Assembly (NCBI GenBank): GCA_900618425.1 | Contig: UZAN01039810.1 | Location: 1 to 64,000, forward strand | DNA from: Echinostoma caproni | Lineage: Eukaryota > Platyhelminthes > Trematoda > Plagiorchiida > Echinostomatidae | Direction: 5' to 3' | DNA: 64,000 nt | Shown here: one piece after another, positions 38,409-47,819 of the stretch | Layout of the letters: each line of letters opens with the position of its first letter | Numbering within the stretch: position 1 is the stretch's first letter | The notes under the pieces: generated by a model | Told to the model about the DNA's origin: nothing | The model's database searches: none | What the model saw: only the letters and a program-made list of their open reading frames with translations | Program-made: the position numbers and the translations under genes

Positions 38409-38560
38409 ATGAAGCATGGACTGAAAAGCTGGAAGGCCGCAGACTCTTTTTGCACCTGCTTGGGACTCATCAGCAGTGCGACTCCATTGACGCAACTGAG
38501 GATTGAACTCGGGACTTCACAGGCACAGCGCAAACATAGTACGAATTGGAACACCTATAC
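38409..38560 (-). mobile_element. tRNA-headed SINE with decayed hammerhead (copy D)
   Basis: On the minus strand the B box reads AGTTCAATCC (38500-38509), with a diverged A-box region beyond it. The hammerhead block starts 21 nt after the B box. The 3' part TTTTCAGTCCATGCTTCATT matches the SINE body of the 41.3 and 43.4-kb copies. The copy is clearly older than those two. Confidence 0.6.
38437..38478 (-). ncRNA. Degenerate hammerhead (copy D)
   Basis: The minus strand reads CACTG, core CTGATGA intact (38467-38473), a stem II region GTCCC-AAGCA-GGTG with two broken pairs, CAAA instead of GAAA, a GTC triplet, then TGCGG, which no longer pairs with CACTG. The 42-nt block aligns with the intact copies but should be inactive, because the G12 equivalent is C and stem I is lost. 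Confidence 0.5.
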
Positions 38561-38632
38561 ATCCTACAGCACAACCCGTCTTGTGATCTTGATGTGGGTG
38601 TCACACCTCGCTCGTCTGAACAACAACCTTCA

Positions 38633-38850
38633 GTTTTATGACTCGGTTGGAAACACTCATGTAAAGTCAACATGATGAATGATTTCATCAGCTGCCAAGT
38701 GAGTAGTATGATTGCGTTTCGCCTATGAGGTCTCGGGATCGATCCCCGAATGAGTCGATGGATTCTCCCTGGAGATGAGATCTAACCAGTAAGATTTAGC
38801 TATCCAAATCTTCTTAGCAATTCATCTCAAGCTTCATTTGCTCTGGATAC
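38633..38850 (+). mobile_element. tRNA-headed SINE with decayed hammerhead (copy E)
   Basis: The upstream part TATGACTCGGTTGGAAACA (38638-38656) is shared with the 41.3-kb copy. The B box GGATCGATCC is at 38736-38745, the hammerhead block starts 21 nt further on, and the body AGCTTCATTTG follows. It lies in opposite orientation to, and directly beside, copy D, making a head-to-head pair. Confidence 0.55.
38767..38809 (+). ncRNA. Degenerate hammerhead (copy E)
   Basis: This 43-nt block is aligned without gaps to copies at 43475 and 41300. The first core box reads GAGATGA (two changes from CTGATGA), stem II is GATCT-AACCA-GTAA, the second box is GATT instead of GAAA, and the cleavage triplet is ATC. 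It is inactive as read and recognised only by alignment and by its fixed distance from the B box. Confidence 0.4.
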
Positions 38851-39216
38851 GAGGAAATTCAACATATGATCAAACCAAATCCTACACAACTCATGTAATA
38901 CTCAAGTCGTTTGAAAAATAAAGTCACGCGGAAATACTAGTATCCCGTAAAGGTTATTACTTTCACAACTGCCCTCAAGGTGGGAATCCATAAGATATGC
39001 CGGTAAATCAATGCAGCCAGCTTTATGGTAGATTCAATGGCACAATGCCAACAAGTTGCCAAGAATACCAACATCCGCCTCCTCCTTACGCCTTATTTAG
39101 ATAGCAACATGCTATTTCAAATACCAGCTACATCGATTCGATTAAAGCGAGCGACATAACAAGAGCAACATTATCTGTGATCATTATTGTCACTCGAACT
39201 TGTCTTTGTTTATTGC

Positions 39217-39289
39217 ACAACAACAACAACAACAACAACCATATGAACAACAACCATAACGACAAAAATAACAACAACAACAAAACAAA
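39217..39289. repeat. (CAA)n microsatellite
   Basis: Interrupted CAA triplets, with at least seven in tandem at the left end. Translated, it gives a spurious poly-Asn run. Confidence 0.9.
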
Positions 39290-39787
39290 TGTTCGCTTGA
39301 CTTGTTCTTATATCATTCCAAAGTATTCATTTTTTGTAGAAAGTGGATGTAGAGCACGCGCAGTTGACGGTCATTTCGAACGCCCAAATTTAGGCTTACC
39401 TTGCTTGCGGATATTCATATTGAGTCAATTTAAGATGACACATTCCCATTAATTGCTCTTGTGTTCTGGGTACGCTTGAACACAAGTTAAAAGGTTACAT
39501 TACGACTGAACCACATTCCTCATGAACCGAGAAAATCCAAAAATTGATAGAAATGTCAATAATCCAAATCAGATTGAAAAATCAAAGCCAACCCCTAAAC
39601 TTTAACAATGGAAGTGAGACTAAAGGCTTACGGAGGCACATTTTGAAGCTCATTCGCTGAATTCCAGTGGATTTTAAGGAAAGGTTGGGGTGGTAGTTAC
39701 CTCAGGGGCTTTTTGCCGCATTCAAGATGCCTCTTAAAACCTGACACATAAACCAAATATGAAACATAAGTTCTATTAATGTGCCTT

Positions 39788-39865
39788 TGTAATCCAGTTA
39801 GTAAAGAATGCACTGTACAAAGTCGTAGGCGGCGTCCGAGTGTCAGTTCGAATACCACCAGAACC
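39788..39865 (+). repeat. tRNA-derived repeat, second family (copy 1)
   Basis: GCACTGTACAAAG, CGTAGGCGGCGTCC and CAGTTCGAATACC (B box) occur in an order and spacing that match the minus-strand segment at 51545-51625. An A-box-like region (CCAGTTAGTAAAG) precedes them. No hammerhead block follows at the fixed distance seen in the main SINE family, so I treat it as a separate tRNA-derived family. Confidence 0.45.
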
Positions 39866-41230
39866 ACTGAGCACTTCGAAATTCGCATATAATAGAAAAG
39901 ACATTTAGGTTAGCCTTAATAATCGCAGCAGAAAGCACCAATACTGCCAGATCATAACCGACTGGTACCACAATCCATGTCCCACGTCCCTTTACATTGA
40001 TTGCTGGTTGTCAAAAGTGGTCATACTGTCTCCGGTTCATCTGACAGAAGACGACCTATGCCATCTGTGAAAAACATATCCAATATTAATATCAGACGGT
40101 ATGCTTTTCTAAAAATGGCGTAAAATCAATGCTGTCTTGTTCAGTAGCAACAGTGGCGTGCACAGCCCATGGATATGGGCGTGGATGTGTGTTCAAGGAG
40201 CATTATGTTATTACTTGCTAACTGCTCACCCAACTGATATTAATTGTGATAGGTCACAATTTGTTCCTCTATAAAATATTTACAAATGGACGAAAATGTT
40301 TCATTTTCTAATAGAATATCTTAATAAACATTCTCATCATGAAATTAAGAACACGCTGTAGTGAACAAAGCTTGTTTCCGATAACTTCCTCCTCGGGCGA
40401 ATACAGTTATACATAGGGTTCAAAATTGTCAAACTAGTGTAATGGGCTGATGTGGTTAATATGATGATCTTGTGATATATGGTTTGGAAATGAAAGCACA
40501 GAGTTACTGTTTGTTGTTCTTGTGTCGTTTGGAAATGGTCACAGTTGCTGGATGGAGTAAGCTATTCCATTTCCGGCAAGCGTCCATGTGTCATGACAAA
40601 TGTCACGTTCGTTTCGGTCACCTGTGTCAGATTGAGGCCAAGGTAAGCTAAGTAACTGGACAAACCTCTTCTGAGAACAAAGGGATGGATGGAGATAAAC
40701 ACTATATCCAATTAGTGCAGAGAACATACGGGATTATTTGCTAACTATTATTTCTCAGAAAATGCGATTAACTTTCAAGTCAAGGACTTATCAGCGTTCA
40801 AAATAAAATACAAAGTGCACCAAATTATACGAAGTACTTCACATAGCCGAGGTGCTTTTTTATTTCCTGGAATCCAAAGACACCAAGGAATGATCATTGT
40901 CGTCCTGCTTTAAGCCTTATTCATTTAAATTAATGTTATTCCCCAAATGTTTCATACGAACAAACTGTCCATATTCTAATTAAGATCACTGTAGCGAGGC
41001 AAGCGTTAAAGTGTATCACAAAAACTATCCCTTTGATTTCTAACAAGGCGGAGACGTTTGTTCATTCACCTTTTTCGGCCCCACTGGAACAGATAAGAAG
41101 TCTACAGACACATTCTGCAACTCAACTGACTGTGTCACAGTCAAGCAAACGACATTTTATCGACGAGACCCACCAAGATGGAAACAAGATACCCAATGGT
41201 TCCCCGAATCTCATGTGGGTAAGGGAGGAT

Positions 41231-41480
41231 TTGGTTAATTTTCAAATGACAATTCGTCGTGTATATGGTAAATGAAGCGTGAACTGAAAAGCTCGAAAGC
41301 ACTGGACAGCTGTTTCGACCTGGTTGGGTCTCATTAGCAGTTCGAATCCATCGACCCGATTGGGGATCGAACCCGGGATATCATGGACAGAACGCAAGCG
41401 TGCGTGTGAATGTTTCCAACTGAGTCATAACCCTGGAGGCTAGTGCTGAGTTGAGCAGGGTCCGTGACCCGCAACAAACT
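41231..41480 (-). mobile_element. tRNA-headed SINE with hammerhead (copy B)
   Basis: On the minus strand a head with TATGACTCAGTTGGAAACAT leads to the B box GGTTCGATCC (41364-41373). The hammerhead block follows 21 nt later, then the body AGCTTTTCAGTTCACGCTTC and CGACGAATTGTCATTTG, all shared with the 43.4-kb copy. Copy C lies immediately to the right in the opposite orientation. Confidence 0.75.
41300..41342 (-). ncRNA. Hammerhead ribozyme, near-intact (copy B, G5A)
   Basis: The minus strand reads AACTG, core CTAATGA, stem II GACC-CAACCA-GGTC (four perfect pairs including the conserved G-C closing pair), GAAA, stem III region CAGCT with GTC cleavage triplet, CAGTG (stem I, four pairs with ACTG). 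The only core lesion is G to A at the G5 equivalent, an invariant position, so this copy should not cleave efficiently. ACAGCTGT around stem III is an 8-nt palindrome, which would let two RNAs pair through stem III. Confidence 0.65.
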
Positions 41481-41490
41481 TTCAAACATG

Positions 41491-41695
41491 GGTTGTGCTA
41501 TATCGTGTAAATGGAAAAGGAAAAACGGTCTGATCAGCTACCCGGTGGCTGAGTGGGTAGCATTCTTGCGTTCTGCCCATGAGGTCCTGGGTTCGATCCT
41601 CAGTTGGGTCGATGGANTCCGAGCTTTTTAGTTCACGCCTCATTTGCTATATGTACGACGAATTGTCATTTGCGATTCTCCAAATCGTCCCTTTA
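41491..41695 (+). mobile_element. tRNA-headed SINE lacking its hammerhead (copy C)
   Basis: A leader with TATCGTGTAAATGGAAAAGG precedes A box TGGCTGAGTGG (41546-41556) and B box GGTTCGATCC (41590-41599); the body AGTTCACGCC and GACGAATTGTCATTTGCG follows. The leader and head match the minus strand of 43530-43640 almost exactly. Between GATGGA and TCCGAGC, where the 43.4-kb copy has about 49 nt including the whole hammerhead, there is a single N (41617). Either the hammerhead was deleted or the assembler failed there. Confidence 0.75.
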
Positions 41696-43394
41696 TACAT
41701 GCGATAATGCAATTCATCATGCAGCCAAGTTCAGTCCGCATAAGCTCGCTAGTGATTTATCTAGTCAGTTTGTCTTTAGGTGTGCCATGCACACATTGTT
41801 TCCTTAATCTGCTGGACCAACAATGTTCGTGATTCCGTTCATCAACTTCCAGGTTGCTCACGATTTCAGGCTTGAATAGACAACGCACAAAAGTGCTTCT
41901 CATCCGATAGTGTAGCCAATTGCAAGAATTCGGAAATATATGTAGTTATATCTCTTTGTGTTTTTCGTGCCGCCCAAATAAGTTGTCTCCTCGTATGGAT
42001 AGACCTTCGCATTTGATACGCATATCAAATAATGTGAAATTGGGGTGTAAAGGGTACCGAGTAGGAGTAGCACCTCTAACTCCGAGGACTATCGGCCCTT
42101 TTGGGGTATCGTCCGTCATTTGGTTTCCATCGGGCGTCTGTTTTCGCCGATGGCTCTAAAAAGCTGTTTGGATACAAAAGCGGCCAAATCGCGGTAAACC
42201 GCTATACAGGCGGACCAAACCAGTTTGGGAGTAACCGGGAGAAAAACTCCTGACGAGTCGGTATCTAAAGTACGTGTTGGACGGACAGTGTTGCTCTCAC
42301 GACACAACGGTAGGGTAATGACTCCATACTCATCAGGGATGCATGGACCTCTGTTCAACTAGAAATTTTCAATAGTGTATAAGCTCCTCCAGAAAACCAC
42401 CGCTACCCTCCTGTTGCCTCGCTGTTAGCACTTGGATGTGCAAAGGCTAGAGATACCACATCTACCAAAAGCCCGGGGACTCTAGAGTTTCCTGTACCTA
42501 AATCCCAAGAAATTTCACGGATATTCTTTCGGTATTCATGATGCCGGCTTATCCTCTTCCGGGAACCAACTGCCGTATAGTAATGTTAAATGGTCTCAAA
42601 ATAACGGGTAATAATGTTTTTGCTCCTTTACTATGATTCCCACGACTACCAAAACGTAAATCACAAATGTAAGTTAGCAATTTTACAACGGTGAACAGTT
42701 TAAGTCTTTTGAGGGTAATTTTTCCATATTTCCGGTTCAGTAATTGAAGTGAAAGTATGGCGTTCCCTAATTGATTGCGTCAGAAACAATTATTTCCCCG
42801 TGGCACATGTACATCCTGGATTCAAATTTCACGAATGAACACAAACATGTTTTGTTTCGCGAAGTTAGATGTACGACTGTGTTAATTATTGGTGATCCAG
42901 ATTCAAACCAGTCATACGATATACAATGAAATGCGTCAAGAAGCACAACTCGATGTTAAAGAGATGATTGTCACTTATAGTCGTTAGACAACAATTAGTC
43001 AAATGCGAACTGTTTCGTCAGTCGCATTTTCCGAGTTCCTGGAATCGTAAAACAATATACTAGTTCAGAGTATTAAGCTTGGATTAGCCCATTCGATTGT
43101 TCAGAGGCACCAGGCACACTTGATGGTTCTCTGTGTGGGTCTCACTCCTTGGGGGATCGTTAATTCCCCACTGTTTGTACGCATTTACATGTGATGGAAA
43201 TGTTTGTAGTTTGTTGGTTATCACAAACATTTCTATCGCATTTAAATATACTAGTTCATTTCAAACTTAAATTTAAGCTACACAAAAGCTAATATTCGCG
43301 CTATTTCCTTTGTGTTAAATGTTTTTTTCAATTCACTTTATAATCAATCCATCATTTCCGAATAGGATTCAACAAAAGTTGATTCCATGTGAGT
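41696..43394. other. Non-coding stretch, GC-richer around 42050-42500
   Basis: No gene is recognised. The 42050-42500 part is GC-richer and has overlapping open frames on both strands (for example minus 42116-42358) that I cannot assign; a repeat is likely. A CTGACGA at 42253-42259 has no matching GAAA partner and is not a hammerhead. Confidence 0.45.
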
Positions 43395-43640
43395 AACGGA
43401 GGGTTCGGTTCAATTTCAAAGGACAAATTCGTCGTGCGTATGTCAAATGAAGCGTGAACTGAAAAGCTCGGAAGCACTGGACGGCTGTTTCTACCTGGTT
43501 GGATCTCGTCAGCAGTGTGAATCCATTGACCCAACTGAGGATCGAACCCAGGACCTCATGGGCAGAACGCAAGAATGCTACCCACTCAGCCACCGGGTAG
43601 CTGATCAGACCGTTTTTCCTTTTCCATTTACACGATATGG
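43395..43640 (-). mobile_element. tRNA-headed SINE with intact hammerhead core (copy A)
   Basis: On the minus strand: a leader ending AAAACGGTCTGATCAG, A box TGGCTGAGTGG (43582-43592), B box GGTTCGATCC (43539-43548), 21 nt, the hammerhead (43475-43517), then the body CTTCCGAGCTTTTCAGTTCA and ACGACGAATTTGTCCTTTG. The 3' boundary is uncertain, since no poly(A) or simple tail is obvious. A partial body (ATGTACGACGAATTTACC) also occurs just to the right on the plus strand at 43690-43707, so a fourth fragment may adjoin. This is the best-preserved member of the family here. Confidence 0.8.
43475..43517 (-). ncRNA. Minimal type I hammerhead ribozyme, core intact (copy A)
   Basis: The minus strand reads stem I CACTG; core CTGACGA; stem II GATC-CAACCA-GGTA; GAAA; minimal stem III (A-U and C-G pairs closing loop AGCC); cleavage triplet GTC; stem I CAGTG, which pairs perfectly with CACTG. 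Every invariant hammerhead position is present. The weak points are the G/A mismatch at the base of stem II, where G-C is the norm, and a stem III of only two pairs. Short stem III hammerheads are known in animal retroelements and often act as dimers. Predicted cleavage is after the C of GTC. Confidence 0.72.
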
Positions 43641-45218
43641 AACAACTGTCCCATGATTCCAGGTGTTCCACTTCAGGCTTCAATTGAGATATGTACGACG
43701 AATTTACCCTTTGAAAAGTTGATTCTTAAATATATGTGGATATCACTTTTTTCGGATAAAAACTCACATCAACTCCACTTTATACTGGGTAACTACTATC
43801 GGCAGAATCGAGGAGAGTGTGAACTAGGTGAGTGATTCAGAAAGCTGAAGTAACGTCCTAGAATGCCACTTGTTCCCTCCGTTGAAACCTCATCCACAGC
43901 AATTTTACTGTACTGCAAATGTGCAATATTCTTATCAGAATTTATTTCAAAATACATTTTATGGACTACATGACCTGTTAACCGTTTGATGTAACAAGCG
44001 TTAATCAACTAAGACCCTAAACTGGAACGTGCTAAAACATTTTGGTTCCAACTGTAAATCCCTTCGTCCATGAATACATGAAAATCCTAATACGCATTAC
44101 TATATCAGTACCAGGAAGAAGCCTACATTCAGCTTTGATGTATCCAAGGTTAGAGTCTCGGAAAGGTTCCGCAGGTTCTAGTGTGTTTTGGGTTGCGACC
44201 TGTCGCCCTTCCCTTGCACTTCAAGAAATTCTGCTGCACGACTAAGCGTCACAAATAGTCTCTTCCGTGGAATCCCTATCCACTGTCTTCCGGTGATGGG
44301 GGTATTTTCCCGCCAATGTGGAAGGACACATTCGAGACTATAACCTGGTTGGTAAACCACCGGGCACTGGATGGAGTTGGTTCAAGTCACTGATTTCAAA
44401 CCAAGCGAGAAAAGTCTGGCGAACTACACACACACCCCGGTTAGTGACGTTCCTCACTATCCGGATTGGCTAGTGAGGTGCATTCAGTTGCTTGGATGTT
44501 TGACTCAGTCCAAAGTGAATCCGGCGAACTTGACACTGGCCCCCAGTAGACCGCGGTTCACACAAATCGCCACGCTGACTTGCAGGATAGGCTTTGGTTA
44601 CATGAGAGCTCCGGTTGTGACTTTCATAAGGATACGAACCGGCTATGATATGTAAAACGTATTAGTATCCAACCCACGAGCTACACTCGCAGATTGGTCC
44701 ATTGAGGTTAACTGTGAAAGAAAAACAAAGTCTGTCTAGTAAAATCGGAGCGAATGGAGAAAAAAGGGGAAGGGTGTTAGAGAAGTTGTACTAAGGTCGA
44801 TTCTAGAAATATTTGATGACCTTTGCCACGTGCGACTTGTCACGCTATATTGCCTCATAAAGCCATGATTGAGGTTTTGGTTCAGTTCGTCACGTAGTTT
44901 GTGTGATAATCAGAATAGCACTAAATGTAGGAATACCATAACCCGTGTTATATACTGCTCAGAACTGAATTGGCTTCAACCGGAACTGTGGACACCAGTG
45001 AAATACACGAGGAATTGATAGCAGCCAATGCTTATCTTTATTGGTGGAATTAGATCTAGTTTTATAGAATGTAATAGTCCATACGATTGATTGAATGAGC
45101 GTCCTCCAATCACCTAACCGTTTGCACTGACGCATCATATGTACTAACTCGGATGTCATGTTCGCCCGGTGTACCATTGGTCGAGCTTCCTGAACGGTGA
45201 TTGGATGGCATAAAACTC
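43641..45218. other. Non-coding stretch with a SINE body fragment
   Basis: A partial SINE body lies at about 43670-43720 on the plus strand. The rest (44100-44650 is GC-richer) has no feature that I recognise. Confidence 0.45.
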
Positions 45219-46740
45219 TACCTAGTCGTGCATGGATTGCGGTCACGGAAGTCTGGATCACCACAGTTAGGCGGTGCCACGGCAACCTGCAAAAAGACAG
45301 CCATTTTCTTCTGTTTGCACAGAGGTGGATTTATGCTTTTGATTGCTTCAGCTTCTGCTGTTGCCCTCTGACGCAGCTGAATGTACTTCCACTTCAGTGG
45401 GGGAACTTGTAAATGACTTTGAATGCATCGTTGTCTATCTGGTGCCCGGTATCGGCGAGGTGGGCCACAATCGTACTGGTTGTTGTTTTCTTGCAACCCA
45501 TACTAAGTCAAGCAGGTTTATGTTCTCTGATCCACTGTGAGAGCTGTCTAATCGTTCGTCCTACATAACTTGCCGAAGGTGTGCCAGTAAAGTAATATGT
45601 AACCATGGATGAGGAAAGAATGGACAACTTATAATGGAGGTTTGTGCAGAGCTGTGGCCGGTTTGTAAACGTCACTCGTAGATTGGCGGCTTGATGTGTT
45701 CGTGAATTGGCTTTGTCCAAACGTCTTCTTAGTAGATTACCACTCTAATGGCCTTTGAACTGTGGCTGCAATAATAATTCTTTCCTTTTGACCGTGGTTG
45801 TTCCTGGTAATATGGACTTTTCTATAAAGTTCTTCTCGATGAAACGCTCCGGGTATCCATTATTCAGCAGTGAAGATTTGATGATTCTTGGAATTTCCTC
45901 CACTGGATCGCTGGAGCAAATCGTTAGAGTTCTAAAAGTCAGAAATTGGACTAAGTTTAGTTGAAATTTGATTGGCACGAAACTTTGAAAATGTATGAAT
46001 GGACTTTTCCATGGTGGTTTGCTAAAAATTGAACGGGATAGCTTTCCATTGGTTCCCTTCTTCAGATTAACTTTGAGTAAGTGAAACGGATCTTGGTCCT
46101 ATGTTTCAGTCATAAAGCTGATTTCTGTGTGTGTTCGGTTAAAATGATCCAATATTGTGATCGGAAAGGTGGAAGATATCGTCAAGAAAACGGCGGTATA
46201 TTGGGAGCTGGTTGGTAAATTATGTTCCGTATTCTGGTGTTTTCCAGTTTGGCTATGAACGCATCTGCAAGAAACGGGCAATCTGGGAACCCTGAGCTAC
46301 AACGCCCGTCTGTCTGTACATTTTACCGTTAAAAGAAAATTGTATATCACATGTACATCGCAATAATAGTTCCTTCATTTTAGCAGTTCGAATTCCCATT
46401 TGTATATTTTCCTCCTTGATTTACTGGCCGACATAAGACACAGTCTCAAAGAGAGGTACATTTGTAAAAAGTGATTGTATGTCGAACCAGCTCGTTTTCA
46501 AGCCTTTAACGTTCACGTCCTAAAATGGATTAAACAGTTCGAAAATACCTTTCACACTGTTTGCAGAATTTCTTCCTGATCGACTACACAATTTTTACAA
46601 ACCGCCGAGCGATTGAGTGAAAAGGAGAATTTCGCTTACCTCTCACCGGTCAAAATGACGTTCCAGCGTTGTGAACTTTCGGTAGGCCATATAGTTTAGG
46701 GATATGAGTCTCGATCGGTTTCAGTTGTTCGTAGTCAGAT
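45219..46740 (-). mobile_element. Penelope-like element: RT plus GIY-YIG endonuclease, decayed
   Basis: The minus strand from 46740 to 45219 reads, in shifting frames: ETHIPKLYGLPKVHNAG (the hallmark RT motif of Penelope-like elements, near 46660-46710); LKTSWFDIQSLFTNVPL (motif A, near 46445-46495); KELLLRCTCDIQF and FNGKMYRQTGVVAQGSQ (near 46285-46370); YRRFLDDIFH (catalytic box, near 46170-46195, with FLDD where YVDD is usual); FVPIKFQLNL and NNGYPERFIEKNF (linker); SASYVGRTIRQLSQWIREH (GIY-YIG domain, near 45515-45570); TIVAHLADTGHQID; and AEAEAIKSINPPLCKQKK (C-terminus). Frameshifts and stops make it a dead copy. The 5' part of the RT is missing. It is preceded at 46794-46855 by a 62-bp block also found at the 3' end of the neighbouring plus-strand element, consistent with the partial tandem and pLTR arrangement typical of this group. 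Confidence 0.92.
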
Positions 46741-46793
46741 TTAAATTTTCAATTTTGATTTTTCAGCGTTTCAACATATTTGAACAGTTATCG

Positions 46794-46855
46794 TTTCGTA
46801 TAATCCCATCGGTCGCGTATGGATAACATCGAATAAGATAGACAAATGAAGCGAA
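46794..46855 (-). repeat. 62-bp Penelope-associated terminal block, copy 1
   Basis: Read on the minus strand, this block matches 47697-47758 (plus) at about 53 of 62 positions by eye, including TACGCGACCGATGG and TATACGAAA. It sits about 55 bp upstream of the minus-strand Penelope RT, whereas its partner lies about 70 bp after the stop of the plus-strand element. That is what a terminal repeat (pLTR) would do. Confidence 0.65.
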
Positions 46856-46954
46856 TTAAAAAGTGACGGTTCTATCCAACGATCTATCTTCCGCAAGAAG
46901 ACTTGGTCCAGGTAGTACCTTCACTTCAACTGTTTCTCACAAATAGAACAACAG

Positions 46955-47627
46955 AGAGCCCTGGTTTGAATGTTGTTCCACAGGGCGAGAAAAATATGTA
47001 CAGAGGACGCAATACTAAGTGAACAGGAAAATATCTAAATCGCAATACGGGTAGATGGTTATCCGGAATCTTCCGTTCGTTTACATATTCGGACAGGAAA
47101 CCGGACTCAAGCCACTAACCTTCGAGTAACCGAAAAGAATATCCACATCTCGCTCATATACAAAGGGGAGTCAATAATGTAGCTTACCACACAGCGTATC
47201 AAAAAACGCGTCGCATTAATACTCTATCCGATCACACGGCGCCTCCTCCCCCCATTCAAAGATCGTCGTCCAGTCGAGTCTCATTGCATTTAAGCCTTCT
47301 GTTGCAACTGTAACGAAGCACATATTGGTACAACCGATCGATCACTGCAAACGAGAATGGCTGAACACATCCCCAAGTATGTGCGTGACTCTATGACTCA
47401 GCCCACACCACACACTGACTGCATCACGCAGACGGACCTCGGCCGTCGCACGTCACTTGGTTGAAAGCGGCCATAGGGTAGACCTTACGAACGCGTTCTC
47501 GGTTTTGTTACGTCATCGAGACAAACACCGGCTAAGAATACTCGAGGCATTATCGATCGCTCACAACAAGCCCACACTGTGCATCCAAAAACGTGTGACT
47601 TTTACCTTTGATCTTCCCTGGCTGTAA
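46955..47627 (+). mobile_element. Penelope-like element, C-terminal linker plus GIY-YIG endonuclease
   Basis: One frame, with four stops, reads MLFHRARKICTEDAILSEQE, DGYPESSVRLHIR, IHISLIYKGES, CNCNEAHIGTTDRSLQTRM and AEHIPKYVRDS. After a frameshift near 47445 it reads RHLVESGHRVDL, HRLRILEALSIAHNKPTLCI and FDLPWL, with the stop TAA at 47625-47627. NGYPESF-type linker, IGRTDRSL-type GIY-YIG endonuclease and HRLRxLEA...LCxQK tail are the standard C-terminal order of Penelope-like elements. The RT is absent, so the copy is 5' truncated. It differs in sequence from the minus-strand element to its left, so the two are separate lineages or old copies. Confidence 0.9.
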
Positions 47628-47696
47628 ACAATCGCGTGCATCACACACACTGCGCACAATCACACATGCATAGCTAATAGTAACTAAATTTCCCAA

Positions 47697-47758
47697 TTCG
47701 CTTTATTTGTCTATATTGTTCGATATTATAGGTACGCGACCGATGGAAGTATACGAAA
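47697..47758 (+). repeat. 62-bp Penelope-associated terminal block, copy 2
   Basis: This is the plus-strand partner of 46794-46855, located about 70 bp downstream of the endonuclease stop, so probably the 3' end or pLTR of this element. The phrase CGACCGATGG...TATACGAAA is reminiscent of a hammerhead order (CTGATGA...GAAA), but two core positions differ and the stem between is only 2-3 bp, so I do not call a ribozyme. Confidence 0.6.
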
Positions 47759-47819
47759 AGAATTCGTCTCGAAGTGTTTGTCTTGCGACTTGCCTGCTCT
47801 AATTTCACTTTGTGAAAAA

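Larger units (their letters stand above)
38851..41230. other. Non-coding stretch with CAA microsatellite and one tRNA-like head
   Basis: It contains a (CAA)n-rich tract at 39217-39289 and a tRNA-like sequence at 39788-39865. Nothing else is recognised. Confidence 0.45.

Noticed and set aside
42253..42285. CTGACGA resembling a hammerhead core
   Set aside because: There is no GAAA box, no stem II and no cleavage triplet at the expected distance, and no B box upstream.
43369..43683. 104-codon minus-strand open frame
   Set aside because: It runs through the SINE head, hammerhead and body of copy A. The frame is open by chance and is not a gene. The same applies to open frames over the other SINE copies, for example 28641-29072.
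47697..47758. CGATGG...TATACGAAA as a hammerhead
   Set aside because: Two invariant positions of the first core box differ and the intervening stem would be 2-3 bp. It is kept only as a shared terminal block.
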